From assembly GCF_032250955.1 (NCBI RefSeq), contig NZ_JAVVES010000002.1:1-64000 (forward strand): a stretch of DNA of 64,000 nucleotides, read 5' to 3'. The notes beneath the pieces were generated by a model. It made no database searches and was not told the origin of the DNA. It was given only the letters and a program-made list of their open reading frames with translations. The stretch comes from Sulfuriflexus sp032250955 (GTDB lineage Bacteria; Pseudomonadota; Gammaproteobacteria; AKS1). Each line of letters starts with the position of its first letter. Position 1 is the stretch's first letter. This document shows positions 53,935 to 63,902 of this stretch, piece after piece. A program made the position numbers and the translations under genes.

Positions 53935-55896
53935 TTATTTCCCCAAGGCCCCCATCAATACCCAGCTGATGAGAAGCAGCAGGCCCACAATCATGGCAAA
54001 GGCATAGTGATACAGATAACCGGTCTGGATACGGCGTGCGATGGAGGCAAACCAGCCAACAGTGGCGGCACTGCCGTTGACCAGCAGGCCATCAATGAAC
54101 TTCACATCACCAAATTTCCAGAAGATGCCACCGGTGGCACGGCCACCCGCAGCGAAGATGTTGATATACAGGTCGTCCATAAAGTATTTGCGTTCAAACA
54201 ACTTGTGCAGGAAGGACAACTTCTTTTCAGCCAGGTCGGCAATATCGGGGCGTCGCATGTAGATGAACCAGGCGCTGAACAGACCCGCCATCGCCAGCCA
54301 GAAGGCCGGCCCCTGAATACCGTGCAGGACAAAACCCCATATGCCGTGATAGCTCTCACCGAGCTTTGCCAGTACATCATGTTCCGCAGCCACATAGATA
54401 GCCGTGCCGAAGTAATCACCGAAGACCACATCACTGATCAGATAACCGGCCAGCACCGAAGGAATCGCCAGCATGATAAGCGGACCGGTGACCACCGCCG
54501 GGGTTTCATGCAGGTGTTCGCGGGTATGTTCATCCATGCGCTCCTTGCCATGGAAGACCAGGAAGAACAGGCGGAAGCTGTACAAGGCGGTGATGAAGAC
54601 ACCTGCCAGCACGGCGTAGAAGGCAAAGTCACTGCCCGGAATCGTCGAGGCATGTACGGCTTCGATGATCGTATCCTTGGAGAAGAAGCCGGCGAAGCCC
54701 GGGAAGCCGATCAAGGCCAACGAACCGATTAGCGAGGTCCAGTAGGTGATGGGCATGTATTTTTTCAAGCCGCCCATCTTGCGCATGTCCTGCTCGTGAT
54801 GCATGGCGATAATCACGGAACCAGCCGCCAGGAACAGTAAGGCCTTGAAGAAGGCATGTGTCATCAAGTGGAAGATCGCCGCCGAATACGCTGAGGCACC
54901 GAGGGCAACAGTCATATAACCAAGCTGCGAGAGTGTCGAATAGGCAATGACGCGCTTGATGTCGTGCTGGACAAGGCCCAGGAAGCCCATGAATAGTGCC
55001 GTGATGGCACCGATCACCAATACAAAGCTGAGCGCCGTGGTAGAAAGTTCAAACAGCGGCGACATCCGCGAAACCATGAAGATACCCGCGGTTACCATAG
55101 TCGCGGCGTGAATCAGGGCCGAGATCGGGGTCGGGCCTTCCATTGAGTCCGGCAGCCAGACATGCAGCGGTACCTGTGCCGATTTACCCATTGCACCGAT
55201 GAAGAGCAGGATACAAATCACGGTCATCACTGACCAGTCATAGCCCGGGATGATCTGCATGGTCTCGCCGAGCAGCCCGGGAGCCCTGGCAAACACGGTG
55301 GCGTAATCCAGGGAACCCGCATACATGAGCACTGCGGCGATACCAAGCAGAAAACCGAAGTCACCCACGCGGTTGACGAGGAAGGCCTTCATGTTGGCGA
55401 AGATCGCTGTATCACGCGTATACCAGAAACCGATCAACAAGTAAGAAACCAGGCCCACGGCCTCCCAGCCGAAGAACAGTTGCAGGAAGTTGTTAGCCAT
55501 CACCAACATGAGCATAGAGAAGGTAAACAATGCGATATAACTGAAGAAGCGCTGGTAACCTGGATCTTCACGCATGTAGCCGATGGTATAGATATGCACC
55601 ATGAGAGAGACAAAGGTCACCACGACGAGCATGATGGCCGTCAGGCGGTCGACCAGGAAACCGATTTCAAAGCGAATGCCATCACTGACCAGCCAGGTAT
55701 ATACGCTCTCGTTATAGGTCGGCATGCCGTCAATCAGGAAGGCCTTCATGACATACAGTGAAAGCACACAGGATATGGCAACACCCAGAATGGTCACCCA
55801 GTGCGAGGCAGTGCGGCCCAGCTGCTTACCGAACAGCCCGGCAAGAATGGAGCCGAGAAGCGGTGCAAGGACAATTGTCAGATAGATATTTTCCAT
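53935..55896 (-). CDS. nuoL: NADH-quinone oxidoreductase subunit L
   Basis: NuoL (653 aa) is the distal antiporter-like subunit of complex I, with 16 or so helices and a long lateral helix near the C-terminus. Typical parts are LFFGWEAVGLVSYLLIGFWY (about 135-154), GKSAQVPLHVWLPDSMEGPT (about 225-244), and HDIKRVIAYSTLSQLGYM. It is full length. One base separates it from nuoK. Confidence 0.98.
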   Translation of the reverse strand: MENIYLTIVLAPLLGSILAGLFGKQLGRTASHWVTILGVAISCVLSLYVMKAFLIDGMPTYNESVYTWLVSDGIRFEIGFLVDRLTAIMLVVVTFVSLMVHIYTIGYMREDPGYQRFFSYIALFTFSMLMLVMANNFLQLFFGWEAVGLVSYLLIGFWYTRDTAIFANMKAFLVNRVGDFGFLLGIAAVLMYAGSLDYATVFARAPGLLGETMQIIPGYDWSVMTVICILLFIGAMGKSAQVPLHVWLPDSMEGPTPISALIHAATMVTAGIFMVSRMSPLFELSTTALSFVLVIGAITALFMGFLGLVQHDIKRVIAYSTLSQLGYMTVALGASAYSAAIFHLMTHAFFKALLFLAAGSVIIAMHHEQDMRKMGGLKKYMPITYWTSLIGSLALIGFPGFAGFFSKDTIIEAVHASTIPGSDFAFYAVLAGVFITALYSFRLFFLVFHGKERMDEHTREHLHETPAVVTGPLIMLAIPSVLAGYLISDVVFGDYFGTAIYVAAEHDVLAKLGESYHGIWGFVLHGIQGPAFWLAMAGLFSAWFIYMRRPDIADLAEKKLSFLHKLFERKYFMDDLYINIFAAGGRATGGIFWKFGDVKFIDGLLVNGSAATVGWFASIARRIQTGYLYHYAFAMIVGLLLLISWVLMGALGK

Positions 55897-55897
55897 A

Positions 55898-56203
55898 TCA
55901 GCCCTTCATTTCACTTACGTCATCGACATTAATCGTACGTCGATTACGGAACAGCACAACCAGGATGGCCAGGCCAATCGCGGCTTCGGCAGCGGCCACC
56001 GTCAGGATAAAGAATACGAATACCTGTCCGGCGGTATCGCCAAGATAATGTGAGAAGGCAATAAAATTCATATTCACGGCCAGCAGCATCAGCTCAATGG
56101 CCATGAGCAGAATAATGATGTTCTTACGATTAATGAAAATACCTGCCACGGACAGGCAAAACAGAATCGCACCAATAATCAGATAATTTGAAAGCGGTAT
56201 CAT
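55898..56203 (-). CDS. nuoK: NADH-quinone oxidoreductase subunit K
   Basis: NuoK (101 aa) is a small, three-helix membrane subunit of complex I. The second helix carries the conserved glutamate in LLMAIELMLLAVNMNFIAFS (Glu about 37), and the third the glutamate in AAAEAAIGLAILVVLFRN, both used in proton transfer. It is normal length and lies between nuoJ and nuoL with only a few bases on either side. Confidence 0.98.
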   Translation of the reverse strand: MIPLSNYLIIGAILFCLSVAGIFINRKNIIILLMAIELMLLAVNMNFIAFSHYLGDTAGQVFVFFILTVAAAEAAIGLAILVVLFRNRRTINVDDVSEMKG

Positions 56204-56206
56204 GCC

Positions 56207-56812
56207 CTACTCCTGCTTCTCGGAATCCATCTTCACAATGCGAAGACGATCGGCAGCACGAACGGCTACTTGTTTATCAATCTCCTGGTGCCGTGTCCCC
56301 GGACGTCGCCGCAGGGTCAGGGAAATCGCGGCAACAATGGCTACCAGCAAAATGGCAGCTGCGATTTCAAACGGGTACAGGTAAACCGTGTAGAGCACAC
56401 TGCCGAGTGCCCTGGTGTTACTAAAATCAGCGCTGTGACGGGCAGGCTCGGCAAACTGCTCAAGGCCAAAATTACCCGGGCCGACAACAAATACCATTTC
56501 CACCACCATGATAAAGGCAACCAGCGTGGCTATCGGCAGGTATTTGGCGAATCCCTCTCGGAGTCTGGCAATGTTGATATCAAGCATCATGATCACAAAC
56601 AGGAACAGCACCATGACCGCGCCGACATAGACCAGCACCAGGGTAATGGCAAGGAACTCCGCTTCCAGCAGCAACCACAACACGGCACTGTTAAAAAACG
56701 CGACCACCAGAAACAATGAGGCATGCACCGGGTTGCGTACCGTAATCACCATAACTGCGGCAAACACCAGGATGGAGGCGAAGACATAAAAGGTTAATTG
56801 CTCAATAGTCAT
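56207..56812 (-). CDS. nuoJ: NADH-quinone oxidoreductase subunit J
   Basis: NuoJ (201 aa) has five membrane helices and forms part of the proton path near the quinone site. The third helix with the conserved VLVYVGAVMVLFLFVIMML (about 58-76) is diagnostic. A charged C-terminal tail of about 35 residues follows the last helix. It lies 3 bases before nuoK. Confidence 0.97.
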   Translation of the reverse strand: MTIEQLTFYVFASILVFAAVMVITVRNPVHASLFLVVAFFNSAVLWLLLEAEFLAITLVLVYVGAVMVLFLFVIMMLDINIARLREGFAKYLPIATLVAFIMVVEMVFVVGPGNFGLEQFAEPARHSADFSNTRALGSVLYTVYLYPFEIAAAILLVAIVAAISLTLRRRPGTRHQEIDKQVAVRAADRLRIVKMDSEKQE

Positions 56813-56824
56813 TCCTTACCAACC

Positions 56825-57316
56825 TCAACGATATGCCGCGTCTTGAGCGCGGTCTGCGGCGATCTCTGCTTCGTATACATCACCATTACGCAGCAATTTT
56901 TCCTTGGTCATAATGTTCTCGCCCCGGTTTTCGAAATGATATTCAAGCTGGCGGGTCTCAACAATCGCATCGACCGGACAGGCCTCTTCACAGAAACCAC
57001 AATAAATGCATTTAAAGAGGTCAATATCGTAACGTGTCGTCCGGCGTGAACCGTCTTCCCGTTCGGCAGACTCGATAGTAATCGCCACTGCCGGACAAAC
57101 AGCCTCGCACAGCTTGCAGGCGATGCAGCGCTCTTCGCCGTTCTCATAACGACGCTGCGCATGCAGACCGCGGAAACGTGGCGACTGTGGCGTTTTTTCT
57201 TCCGGGTAGTAAAGCGTGAACTTCTTGCGGAAGTAATAACGTCCCGTCAGACCCATCCCCTTCAGCAGCTCAATAAGGAACAGGCTTTTGAAAACTTTTT
57301 TCATGGAATTGATCAT
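56825..57316 (-). CDS. nuoI: NADH-quinone oxidoreductase subunit I
   Basis: NuoI (163 aa) carries two [4Fe-4S] clusters (N6a and N6b) passing electrons toward the quinone site. The motifs CIACKLCEAVCPAVAI (about 59-74) and CIYCGFCEEACPVDAI (about 98-113) are complete. RYYFRKKFTLYYPEEKTPQS is a typical family N-terminus. It lies between nuoH and nuoJ. Confidence 0.98.
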   Translation of the reverse strand: MINSMKKVFKSLFLIELLKGMGLTGRYYFRKKFTLYYPEEKTPQSPRFRGLHAQRRYENGEERCIACKLCEAVCPAVAITIESAEREDGSRRTTRYDIDLFKCIYCGFCEEACPVDAIVETRQLEYHFENRGENIMTKEKLLRNGDVYEAEIAADRAQDAAYR

Positions 57317-57328
57317 CGGTATACCCTC

Positions 57329-58408
57329 TTAATCAAACCATGGCCCGACCTGGGAAAGGATGAGCACACCCACAACCAGCAGCCAGACGATAGTAACAGG
57401 AATAAATACTTTCCAGCCCAGACGCATGATCTGGTCATAGCGATAACGCGGGAAAGTAGCACGGAACCATAAAAAGAAGATCAGGAAAAATGCTGTCTTC
57501 AGAATAAACCAGTGTATGCCATGGCCAAGCAAGCTACCGATAACGCCGCCGGGTATCCATGCCTCGGGGAGTATGGAATACCAGCCGCCGGCAAACATAA
57601 TTGTGGCCAGTGCGGCGATCAGGATCATGTTGGCGTATTCAGCCAGGAAGAAAACGGCAAAGGCCATGCCGGAATACTCAACATGGAAACCGGCAACGAT
57701 TTCTGACTCACCTTCAGCGACGTCAAAGGGGGCACGGTTGGTTTCAGCGACACCGGAAATGAAATACACGATAAAGAGAGGTAACAACGGCAGCCAGAAC
57801 CAGTTAATCGGGCCGAGAACACCATGCTGCGCCTCGACGATGTCACGCAGATTGAGACTCCCCGCGGCCATAATGACACCCACCAGGGCAAAGCCCATGG
57901 CAATTTCGTAGGAGACAATCTGTGCCGAAGAGCGCATCGCGCCGAGGAAGGCGTACTTTGAATTAGACGACCAGCCGGCGATGATGACACCATAAACACC
58001 CAGCGAGGTGATGGCCAGCACATACAACAAACCGGCGTTAACATTATCGGCTATACCCAGCGTGGTGCTCAAGGGGATCACGGCCCAGGCCGCCAGCGCA
58101 GTCGCCAGCGAAATAACCGGCGCAAACAGGAACAGGAACTTGTTTGACCTGGCGGGGATTATGATCTCCTTGAAGATCAACTTGCAGGCATCTGCAATCG
58201 GCTGCAACCAGTGCGGACCGACCTGATGCGGGCCGACACGTGACTGCATGTAACCGATAATCTTACGCTCGGCCAGGGTCAGGTAAGCGACACTGAGCAT
58301 GAGCGGCGCCATCAAGGCCACAATCTGAATCAGAATCTGGATTGCCCACGGCAGAATATTCCAGATTGAAATCACCCACTCCCAACTTGTGTTCAGGAAT
58401 TCAAGCAT
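57329..58408 (-). CDS. nuoH: NADH-quinone oxidoreductase subunit H
   Basis: NuoH (359 aa) is the membrane subunit that meets the peripheral arm and forms much of the quinone chamber; eight helices are expected. Family marks are LTLAERKIIGYMQSRVGPHQ (about 43-62), ETNRAPFDVAEGESEIVAGF (about 222-241) and the C-terminal WFRATFPRYRYDQIMRLGWK. All conserved charged loops are present. It follows nuoG by 11 bases. Confidence 0.98.
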   Translation of the reverse strand: MLEFLNTSWEWVISIWNILPWAIQILIQIVALMAPLMLSVAYLTLAERKIIGYMQSRVGPHQVGPHWLQPIADACKLIFKEIIIPARSNKFLFLFAPVISLATALAAWAVIPLSTTLGIADNVNAGLLYVLAITSLGVYGVIIAGWSSNSKYAFLGAMRSSAQIVSYEIAMGFALVGVIMAAGSLNLRDIVEAQHGVLGPINWFWLPLLPLFIVYFISGVAETNRAPFDVAEGESEIVAGFHVEYSGMAFAVFFLAEYANMILIAALATIMFAGGWYSILPEAWIPGGVIGSLLGHGIHWFILKTAFFLIFFLWFRATFPRYRYDQIMRLGWKVFIPVTIVWLLVVGVLILSQVGPWFD

Positions 58409-58419
58409 CGTCTCGCCCG

Positions 58420-60801
58420 TTAATCTTTTGTTATCGTCACAGTCTGGTATGGCGCACCAAGCTGACTGCTCGCAGCGGTTGACGCCGCCAACATTACACA
58501 GTTATTCGGAACATGCTCATCGATAACCAGCTCGACTGCAGTCTCATCTTCCCCCTGGCTCAGAACGATACGTGCAGCATCACTCACCCCAAGCTGTTCA
58601 GCCGTCGCGGCATTCATGGCAGCCGATTCAGTGGCCGCGTGGATAGTGCCCTGCAAGGCAGTAGCACGGCGCACGATATTGTCGATGCCATAGATTGGCA
58701 TATCGCCGATACGCACCAGTTCCTTGCTATTCCCCAGGCCTGCAGGACACTGCCAGTCAAGTTGATTGTCCAGTACAACAGCATTGCCCTCGCGCTCCAC
58801 TTCGGCGCGCACCTCTTCCGAGGACAAGTACTCGAAACCACTCAGGTCACAGAGATTGCCGAGCACACGCAGGACCTTCCAGGCCGGACGCGTATCAGCT
58901 AGCGGCGCGCAGGCAGCGGCAAAACGCTGCCAGCGACCACTGGCATTAACGAAAGTACCGGATGTTTCTGTAAACGGCGCGGTCGGCAAAAGTACACTGG
59001 CATATTCACGCATTGCTGCACTGACAAACGGCGTCATGCAGACAACAAAGCTGGCATTATCCAGTGCGCGTCGCGCCTGCGCCGGATCAATACAGTCCTG
59101 TTCAGGCTCGACATTCAATAACACATAGGCAGACAGCTTTTCACGCATCATCTGCACGGCATTCAGGCCGCTGTAATTATTCTGACCGCCGGCATCCGTA
59201 TAGGGCAGCGCCCCCGCGAGGCTGGCACCTGAACCATTGGCACCGCGGGTCAGATAACCGAAGCTGGCATCCGAGAGGCGCGCCAACAAAGCTGCCAGGG
59301 CACGCAATGTCGAGAGATTGGGCATTGCCATCGCCTGCATACCAATAATGACATTGGCATTTTCAGCAACCTTCAGCTGATCGGCCATGGCACGATGGGT
59401 ATCGGTAACGTTTACGGCATCGATCAGCCCTGCCAGTCCTGCCGGTGCCGCTTCACTGGTAATCTCCAGCATCGCCTTGACGATAGCGGCAAGCTCGGCT
59501 GCGAGTCCCGCCGGGCTGATAATGATCTTTTCGGCAACCGGGTAATTCAGGTCGTAATCGACATGATTCAACAGCATCAACTGCGCACCATTGGCAACAG
59601 CCTTGCGCAGGCGATGTGAAACAATCGGCTGGTCATGGCGAATATCAGAGCCAATCAACAGTGCGGCATTGGTCGCTTCGAGGGCCTCGATACTGCAACC
59701 TAGCCCCTGCACCAATGGTAGCGCGCCATCATCGCTGAAATCCTGCTGGCCGAGACGGTGGTCAATATTCTGACTGCCCAGCCCGCGCAACAGCCGTTGG
59801 GCAAGAAAGGCCTCTTCGGTTGTGGCATTCGGCGACACCAGGCAGCCAATAGCTTCACCCTGATCACGCAGGCCGGCAACGACTTCGTCCAGCGCCGTGT
59901 TCCAGTCCGTTTCCTGCCACTCATTGCCGACCTTGAGCAGCGGTGTGGTCAGGCGCGTATCACTGTTCAGGCCTGCATAGGCGTATCGGTCGCGGTCGGA
60001 TAACCAGACCTCGTTAACGGCCTCGTTTTCTGCCGGCACAACACGTACAACCTTCTTGTTATATGTGTGCACATGAATATTAGATCCCACGCAATCGTGC
60101 GCGGCGATACTGTTATGCGCGCGCATTTCCCAGGCGCGTGCCGAGAAACGTGACGGCTTGGCAGTTAGTGCACCGACCGGGCAAACATCAATGACATTAC
60201 CCGACATTTCTGAATCAACGCTGTGTTCGATGTAGGTATCAATGGTAGTGCGATCACCACGATTCATGCCGCCCAGCTCACTTTCACCATTAAGCAGTTC
60301 AAGCGTACGGATGCAACGCGTGCAGTGAATACAACGTGTCATTTCGGTCGCAATCAGCGGCCCGATGTTCTTGTCAGCCACGACACGCTTGCTTTCGGTG
60401 AAACGCGAAAGACTGCCACCAAAGCCCATGGCAATATCCTGTAACTCACATTCGCCACCCTGATCACAGATAGGACAGTCCAGCGGATGGTTAATAAGCA
60501 GGAACTCCATCACGCTCCGCTGCGCCTTTTTCGCAAACTCGGAACGGGTGAGTATCTTCATACCCTCGGCCACCGGTGTGGCACAGGCCGGCAAGGGCTT
60601 CGGCACATTCTCGACTTCAACAAGACACATGCGGCAATTGGCCGCGATAGGCAGTTTCTTGTGGTAACAGAATCGGGGGATAAAAATATTTGCTTCGTCA
60701 GCAGCATGAATAATCATTGCGCCCTTACGAGCCTGCATACTGATACCATCGATCTCGATACTGACCATATCTTCGCTGCTGATTTCAGGTTTTGCGCTCA
60801 T
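58420..60801 (-). CDS. nuoG: NADH-quinone oxidoreductase subunit G
   Basis: NuoG (793 aa) is the largest peripheral-arm subunit of complex I, carrying several iron-sulfur clusters. The N-terminal ferredoxin-like domain has CYHKKLPIAANCRMCLVEVE (about 45-64), then the His-coordinated region HPLDCPICDQGGECELQD (about 105-122) and CIHCTRCIRTLE. The rest is a molybdopterin-oxidoreductase-like domain without molybdenum site. Its start overlaps the nuoF stop by 4 bases (ATGA type), so the two are translationally coupled. Confidence 0.97.
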   Translation of the reverse strand: MSAKPEISSEDMVSIEIDGISMQARKGAMIIHAADEANIFIPRFCYHKKLPIAANCRMCLVEVENVPKPLPACATPVAEGMKILTRSEFAKKAQRSVMEFLLINHPLDCPICDQGGECELQDIAMGFGGSLSRFTESKRVVADKNIGPLIATEMTRCIHCTRCIRTLELLNGESELGGMNRGDRTTIDTYIEHSVDSEMSGNVIDVCPVGALTAKPSRFSARAWEMRAHNSIAAHDCVGSNIHVHTYNKKVVRVVPAENEAVNEVWLSDRDRYAYAGLNSDTRLTTPLLKVGNEWQETDWNTALDEVVAGLRDQGEAIGCLVSPNATTEEAFLAQRLLRGLGSQNIDHRLGQQDFSDDGALPLVQGLGCSIEALEATNAALLIGSDIRHDQPIVSHRLRKAVANGAQLMLLNHVDYDLNYPVAEKIIISPAGLAAELAAIVKAMLEITSEAAPAGLAGLIDAVNVTDTHRAMADQLKVAENANVIIGMQAMAMPNLSTLRALAALLARLSDASFGYLTRGANGSGASLAGALPYTDAGGQNNYSGLNAVQMMREKLSAYVLLNVEPEQDCIDPAQARRALDNASFVVCMTPFVSAAMREYASVLLPTAPFTETSGTFVNASGRWQRFAAACAPLADTRPAWKVLRVLGNLCDLSGFEYLSSEEVRAEVEREGNAVVLDNQLDWQCPAGLGNSKELVRIGDMPIYGIDNIVRRATALQGTIHAATESAAMNAATAEQLGVSDAARIVLSQGEDETAVELVIDEHVPNNCVMLAASTAASSQLGAPYQTVTITKD

Positions 60802-62093
60802 GCGGCAGCCCCCTTACCGGCAGCATCGACCATGCACTGCTTGTGAGTGATATGGTATTCAAACTCTTCCCGGAAGTGCTTGAGGAAACTCTGTACCGGC
60901 CAGGCAGCCGCCTCGCCAAAGGCGCAAATCGTATGCCCGGCGATCTGGCCGGCAGCCGATTCAAGGAGTTCCAGATCCTCCGGGCGCCCCTGACCATTTT
61001 CAATTCTTTCCAGCACGCGGTACATCCAGCCGGTACCTTCACGGCACGGCGTACACTGACCGCATGACTCCATATAATAGAAACGTGACAGGCGCATCAA
61101 TGCCTTGACCATGCAGGTTGTCTCGTCCATGACGATAACCGCACCGGAACCGAGGTAGGAGCCCGCCTTCTGGATGGAATCGTAATCCATATCCACGCCC
61201 ATCATGACATCTCCCGGCAACACCGGCATGGATGAACCGCCCGGGATCACGGCTTTGATCTTGTTGCCGTTGCGCATGCCACCAGCCATTTCCAGCAGTT
61301 CGCTGAACGGTGTCCCCATGGGAACCTCGAAGTTGCCCGGGTTATTGACGTGCCCCGACATACTGAACAGTTTCTCGCCGCCATTGTTAGGCCTGCCCAG
61401 GTTCAGGAACCAGTCGGCACCGTTACGGATAATCGTCGGTACCGAGGCCAGGGTTTCCGTGTTGTTGATCGTGGTCGGTTTGCCATACAGCCCAAAATTG
61501 GCCGGAAACGGCGGCTTGAAGCGCGGCTGGCCCTTCTTGCCTTCCAGCGATTCGAGCAAGGCGGTTTCTTCACCACAGATATAGGCACCGGCACCGAGGT
61601 GGCCATAGAGATCAAAACTGAAATCCGAGCCGAGGATATTCTTGCCGAGGTAACCGGCTGCATAGGCCTCTTTCAGGGCCTGCTCAAAACGCTCAAAGGG
61701 TTCGTGATGGAACTCGCCCCGCAGGTAGTTATAGCCGGCGTTGGCACCAATAGCGAAGCCACCGATGATCATGCCTTCGATGACGGCATGCGGGTTATAA
61801 CGCAGGATGTCGCGGTCCTTGCAGGTACCCGGCTCGCTTTCATCCGAGTTACAGACAATGTACTTGTCGCCGGGTGCCGTGCGCGGCATGAAACTCCACT
61901 TCAGGCCGGTCGAGAAGCCGGCGCCACCGCGGCCACGCAGTGCCGAGGCCTTAACCGTGTCAATCACCTCTTCCTGGCTCATCTTGTCGACGAGAACTTT
62001 CTTCAATGCATCGTAACCGCCGGTCTTGATATAGTTCTCAAGTGTCCACGGTTCATCGTATTGCATTGTCGTGAAGCAAACCTGGTTTGCCAT
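60798..62093 (-). CDS. nuoF: NADH-quinone oxidoreductase subunit F
   Basis: NuoF (431 aa) binds NADH and FMN and holds the N3 [4Fe-4S] cluster. The glycine-rich NADH site is LRGRGGAGFSTGLKWSFMP (about 52-70), FMN contacts lie in YICGEETALLESLEGKKGQP (about 170-189), and the cluster cysteines are SCGQCTPCREGTGWMYR plus the later TICAFG. It is full length. It follows nuoE by 48 bases. Confidence 0.98.
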   Translation of the reverse strand: MANQVCFTTMQYDEPWTLENYIKTGGYDALKKVLVDKMSQEEVIDTVKASALRGRGGAGFSTGLKWSFMPRTAPGDKYIVCNSDESEPGTCKDRDILRYNPHAVIEGMIIGGFAIGANAGYNYLRGEFHHEPFERFEQALKEAYAAGYLGKNILGSDFSFDLYGHLGAGAYICGEETALLESLEGKKGQPRFKPPFPANFGLYGKPTTINNTETLASVPTIIRNGADWFLNLGRPNNGGEKLFSMSGHVNNPGNFEVPMGTPFSELLEMAGGMRNGNKIKAVIPGGSSMPVLPGDVMMGVDMDYDSIQKAGSYLGSGAVIVMDETTCMVKALMRLSRFYYMESCGQCTPCREGTGWMYRVLERIENGQGRPEDLELLESAAGQIAGHTICAFGEAAAWPVQSFLKHFREEFEYHITHKQCMVDAAGKGAAA

Positions 62094-62141
62094 CAGCTTA
62101 TCTCTCCAACATTTGTCGTCACTATCACGACCATTCTTGTT

Positions 62142-62648
62142 TTATTCCAGGCCATCCAGAATTTCGTCCAGTCTGGCCGGTGATAATTTTTCATAGTAAT
62201 GGCCGTTAATCGCCATCATCGGTCCGCCGGCGCAGGCTGCCAGGCATTCTTCTTCAATCTTCAATGTGAACTTGCCATCCGCAGTCGTTTCACCCAGCTT
62301 GATACCCAGTTTATTTTCCAGGTGGCCAACAACCGTGTCGGAGCCCATCAACATGCAGGAAATATTCGTGCAGATATTAATCACGTATTTGCCGACCGGT
62401 GCACGGTTATACATTGAGTAAAACGTGGCGACTTCATAGGTCGTTACGCGCGAGATCCCCAGGTAGTCAGCAACGGCATCCATGAGCTCTGTACTCAGGT
62501 AGCCCTTGTTATGTTCCTGTGCCGCTGTCAGTGCCGGGATCACGGCAGACTGGCGCTGCTCGGCAGGAAACTTCTTTAACCAGTGCTCGATTTCCTCGCG
62601 CACCTCGGCAGACAGGATGTCGCTCACTTGTGTGTTTGTCTCGGCCAT
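62142..62648 (-). CDS. nuoE: NADH-quinone oxidoreductase subunit E
   Basis: NuoE (168 aa) is a thioredoxin-fold subunit with the N1a [2Fe-2S] cluster. Ligands lie in ICTNISCMLMG (about 91-101) and EECLAACAGGPMMAINGHYY (about 132-151). EVATFYSMYNRAPVGKYVI is the usual lead-in. The start shares one base with the nuoD stop (TAATG), so the genes are coupled. Confidence 0.98.
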   Translation of the reverse strand: MAETNTQVSDILSAEVREEIEHWLKKFPAEQRQSAVIPALTAAQEHNKGYLSTELMDAVADYLGISRVTTYEVATFYSMYNRAPVGKYVINICTNISCMLMGSDTVVGHLENKLGIKLGETTADGKFTLKIEEECLAACAGGPMMAINGHYYEKLSPARLDEILDGLE

Positions 62649-63901
62649 TAGCGGTCAATCTCTCCGAATACGATATCCATGGTCCCGATAACAGAAACCA
62701 CGTCTGCAATCATGTGCCCTTTTACCATTTCATCCATAGCCGACAAGTGCGCAAAGCCCGGCGCACGCACCTTGACCCGGTAGGGCTTGTTAGCACCGTC
62801 AGAAATCAGGTAGACGCCAAACTCACCTTTCGGATGCTCAATGGCGGCATAGGCCTCACCGGCCGGTACGCAATAACCTTCCGTGAAAAGCTTGAAGTGG
62901 TGAATCAGGGATTCCATGTCACCCTTCATATCAGCACGTGCTGGTGGTGTCACCTTGTGATCATCCATCATGACTGGCCCGGGATTTTTACGCAGCCAGT
63001 CAACACACTGCTTGATGATACGGTTTGACTGACGCATCTCCTCGACGCGCACCAGGTAACGGTCGTAGCAGTCGCCATTACGACCGACCGGGATATCAAA
63101 ATCGAGCTTGTCATAGACTTCATAGGGCTGTTTCTTGCGCAAGTCCCATTCAACGCCGGAACCACGCAGCATCGGTCCGGTAAAGCCCAGTTGCAGGGCA
63201 CGTTCGGCGGACACCTCGGCAATACCGACGGTGCGCTGTTTCCAGATACGGTTGTCGGTCAACAGTGTTTCGTACTCATCCACCAGTCCAGGGAAGCGAT
63301 GGGTAAAGTCTTCGATGAAATCAAGCAGGCCTCCGCTACGGGCCTCATTCATGCGGCTGACATCGGCTGCATTGTGCCACTTCGACTCGCGGTACTTCGG
63401 CATCACATCAGGCAGATCGCGGTAGACACCGCCCGGGCGGTAGTAAGTCGCATGCATACGCGCACCGGAAACGGCCTCGTAGCAATCCATCAGGTCTTCA
63501 CGCTCGCGGAAGCAGTACAGGAACAGGGTCATGGCGCCGATATCGAGTGCATGCGTGCCCAGCCACATGAGGTGGTTCAGGATACGGGTGATCTCATCGA
63601 ACATGACACGAATGTATTGCGCACGTTCCGGGGCCTGGATACCGAGCAGTTTCTCGATGGCCATTACATAGCCATGCTCATTACACATCATGGAGACGTA
63701 ATCGAGACGATCCATGTAACCAATGCTCTGGTTGAATGGCTTGCTCTCGGCCAGCTTCTCGGTTCCGCGGTGCAACAGACCGACATGCGGGTCAGCGCGT
63801 TGCACCACCTCACCATCCAGTTCCAGCACCAGGCGCAATACGCCGTGAGCCGCTGGATGCTGCGGACCGAAGTTCAGTGTGTAATTACGAATTTCTGGCA
63901 T
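62648..63901 (-). CDS. nuoD: NADH-quinone oxidoreductase subunit D
   Basis: NuoD (417 aa) is related to the large subunit of NiFe hydrogenase and forms the quinone site with NuoB and NuoH. Typical parts are FGPQHPAAHGVLRLVLELDG (about 12-31), HVGLLHRGTEKLAE, YMDRLDYVSMMCNEHGYVMA and ending DIVFGEIDR. It is a separate gene, unlike the fused nuoCD of E. coli. nuoC ends one base before it starts. Confidence 0.98.
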   Translation of the reverse strand: MPEIRNYTLNFGPQHPAAHGVLRLVLELDGEVVQRADPHVGLLHRGTEKLAESKPFNQSIGYMDRLDYVSMMCNEHGYVMAIEKLLGIQAPERAQYIRVMFDEITRILNHLMWLGTHALDIGAMTLFLYCFREREDLMDCYEAVSGARMHATYYRPGGVYRDLPDVMPKYRESKWHNAADVSRMNEARSGGLLDFIEDFTHRFPGLVDEYETLLTDNRIWKQRTVGIAEVSAERALQLGFTGPMLRGSGVEWDLRKKQPYEVYDKLDFDIPVGRNGDCYDRYLVRVEEMRQSNRIIKQCVDWLRKNPGPVMMDDHKVTPPARADMKGDMESLIHHFKLFTEGYCVPAGEAYAAIEHPKGEFGVYLISDGANKPYRVKVRAPGFAHLSAMDEMVKGHMIADVVSVIGTMDIVFGEIDR

Positions 63902-63902
63902 G

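Noticed and set aside
61350..62183. 277-codon plus-strand open frame across nuoF
   Set aside because: Antisense shadow of a fully conserved complex I gene; no family resemblance.
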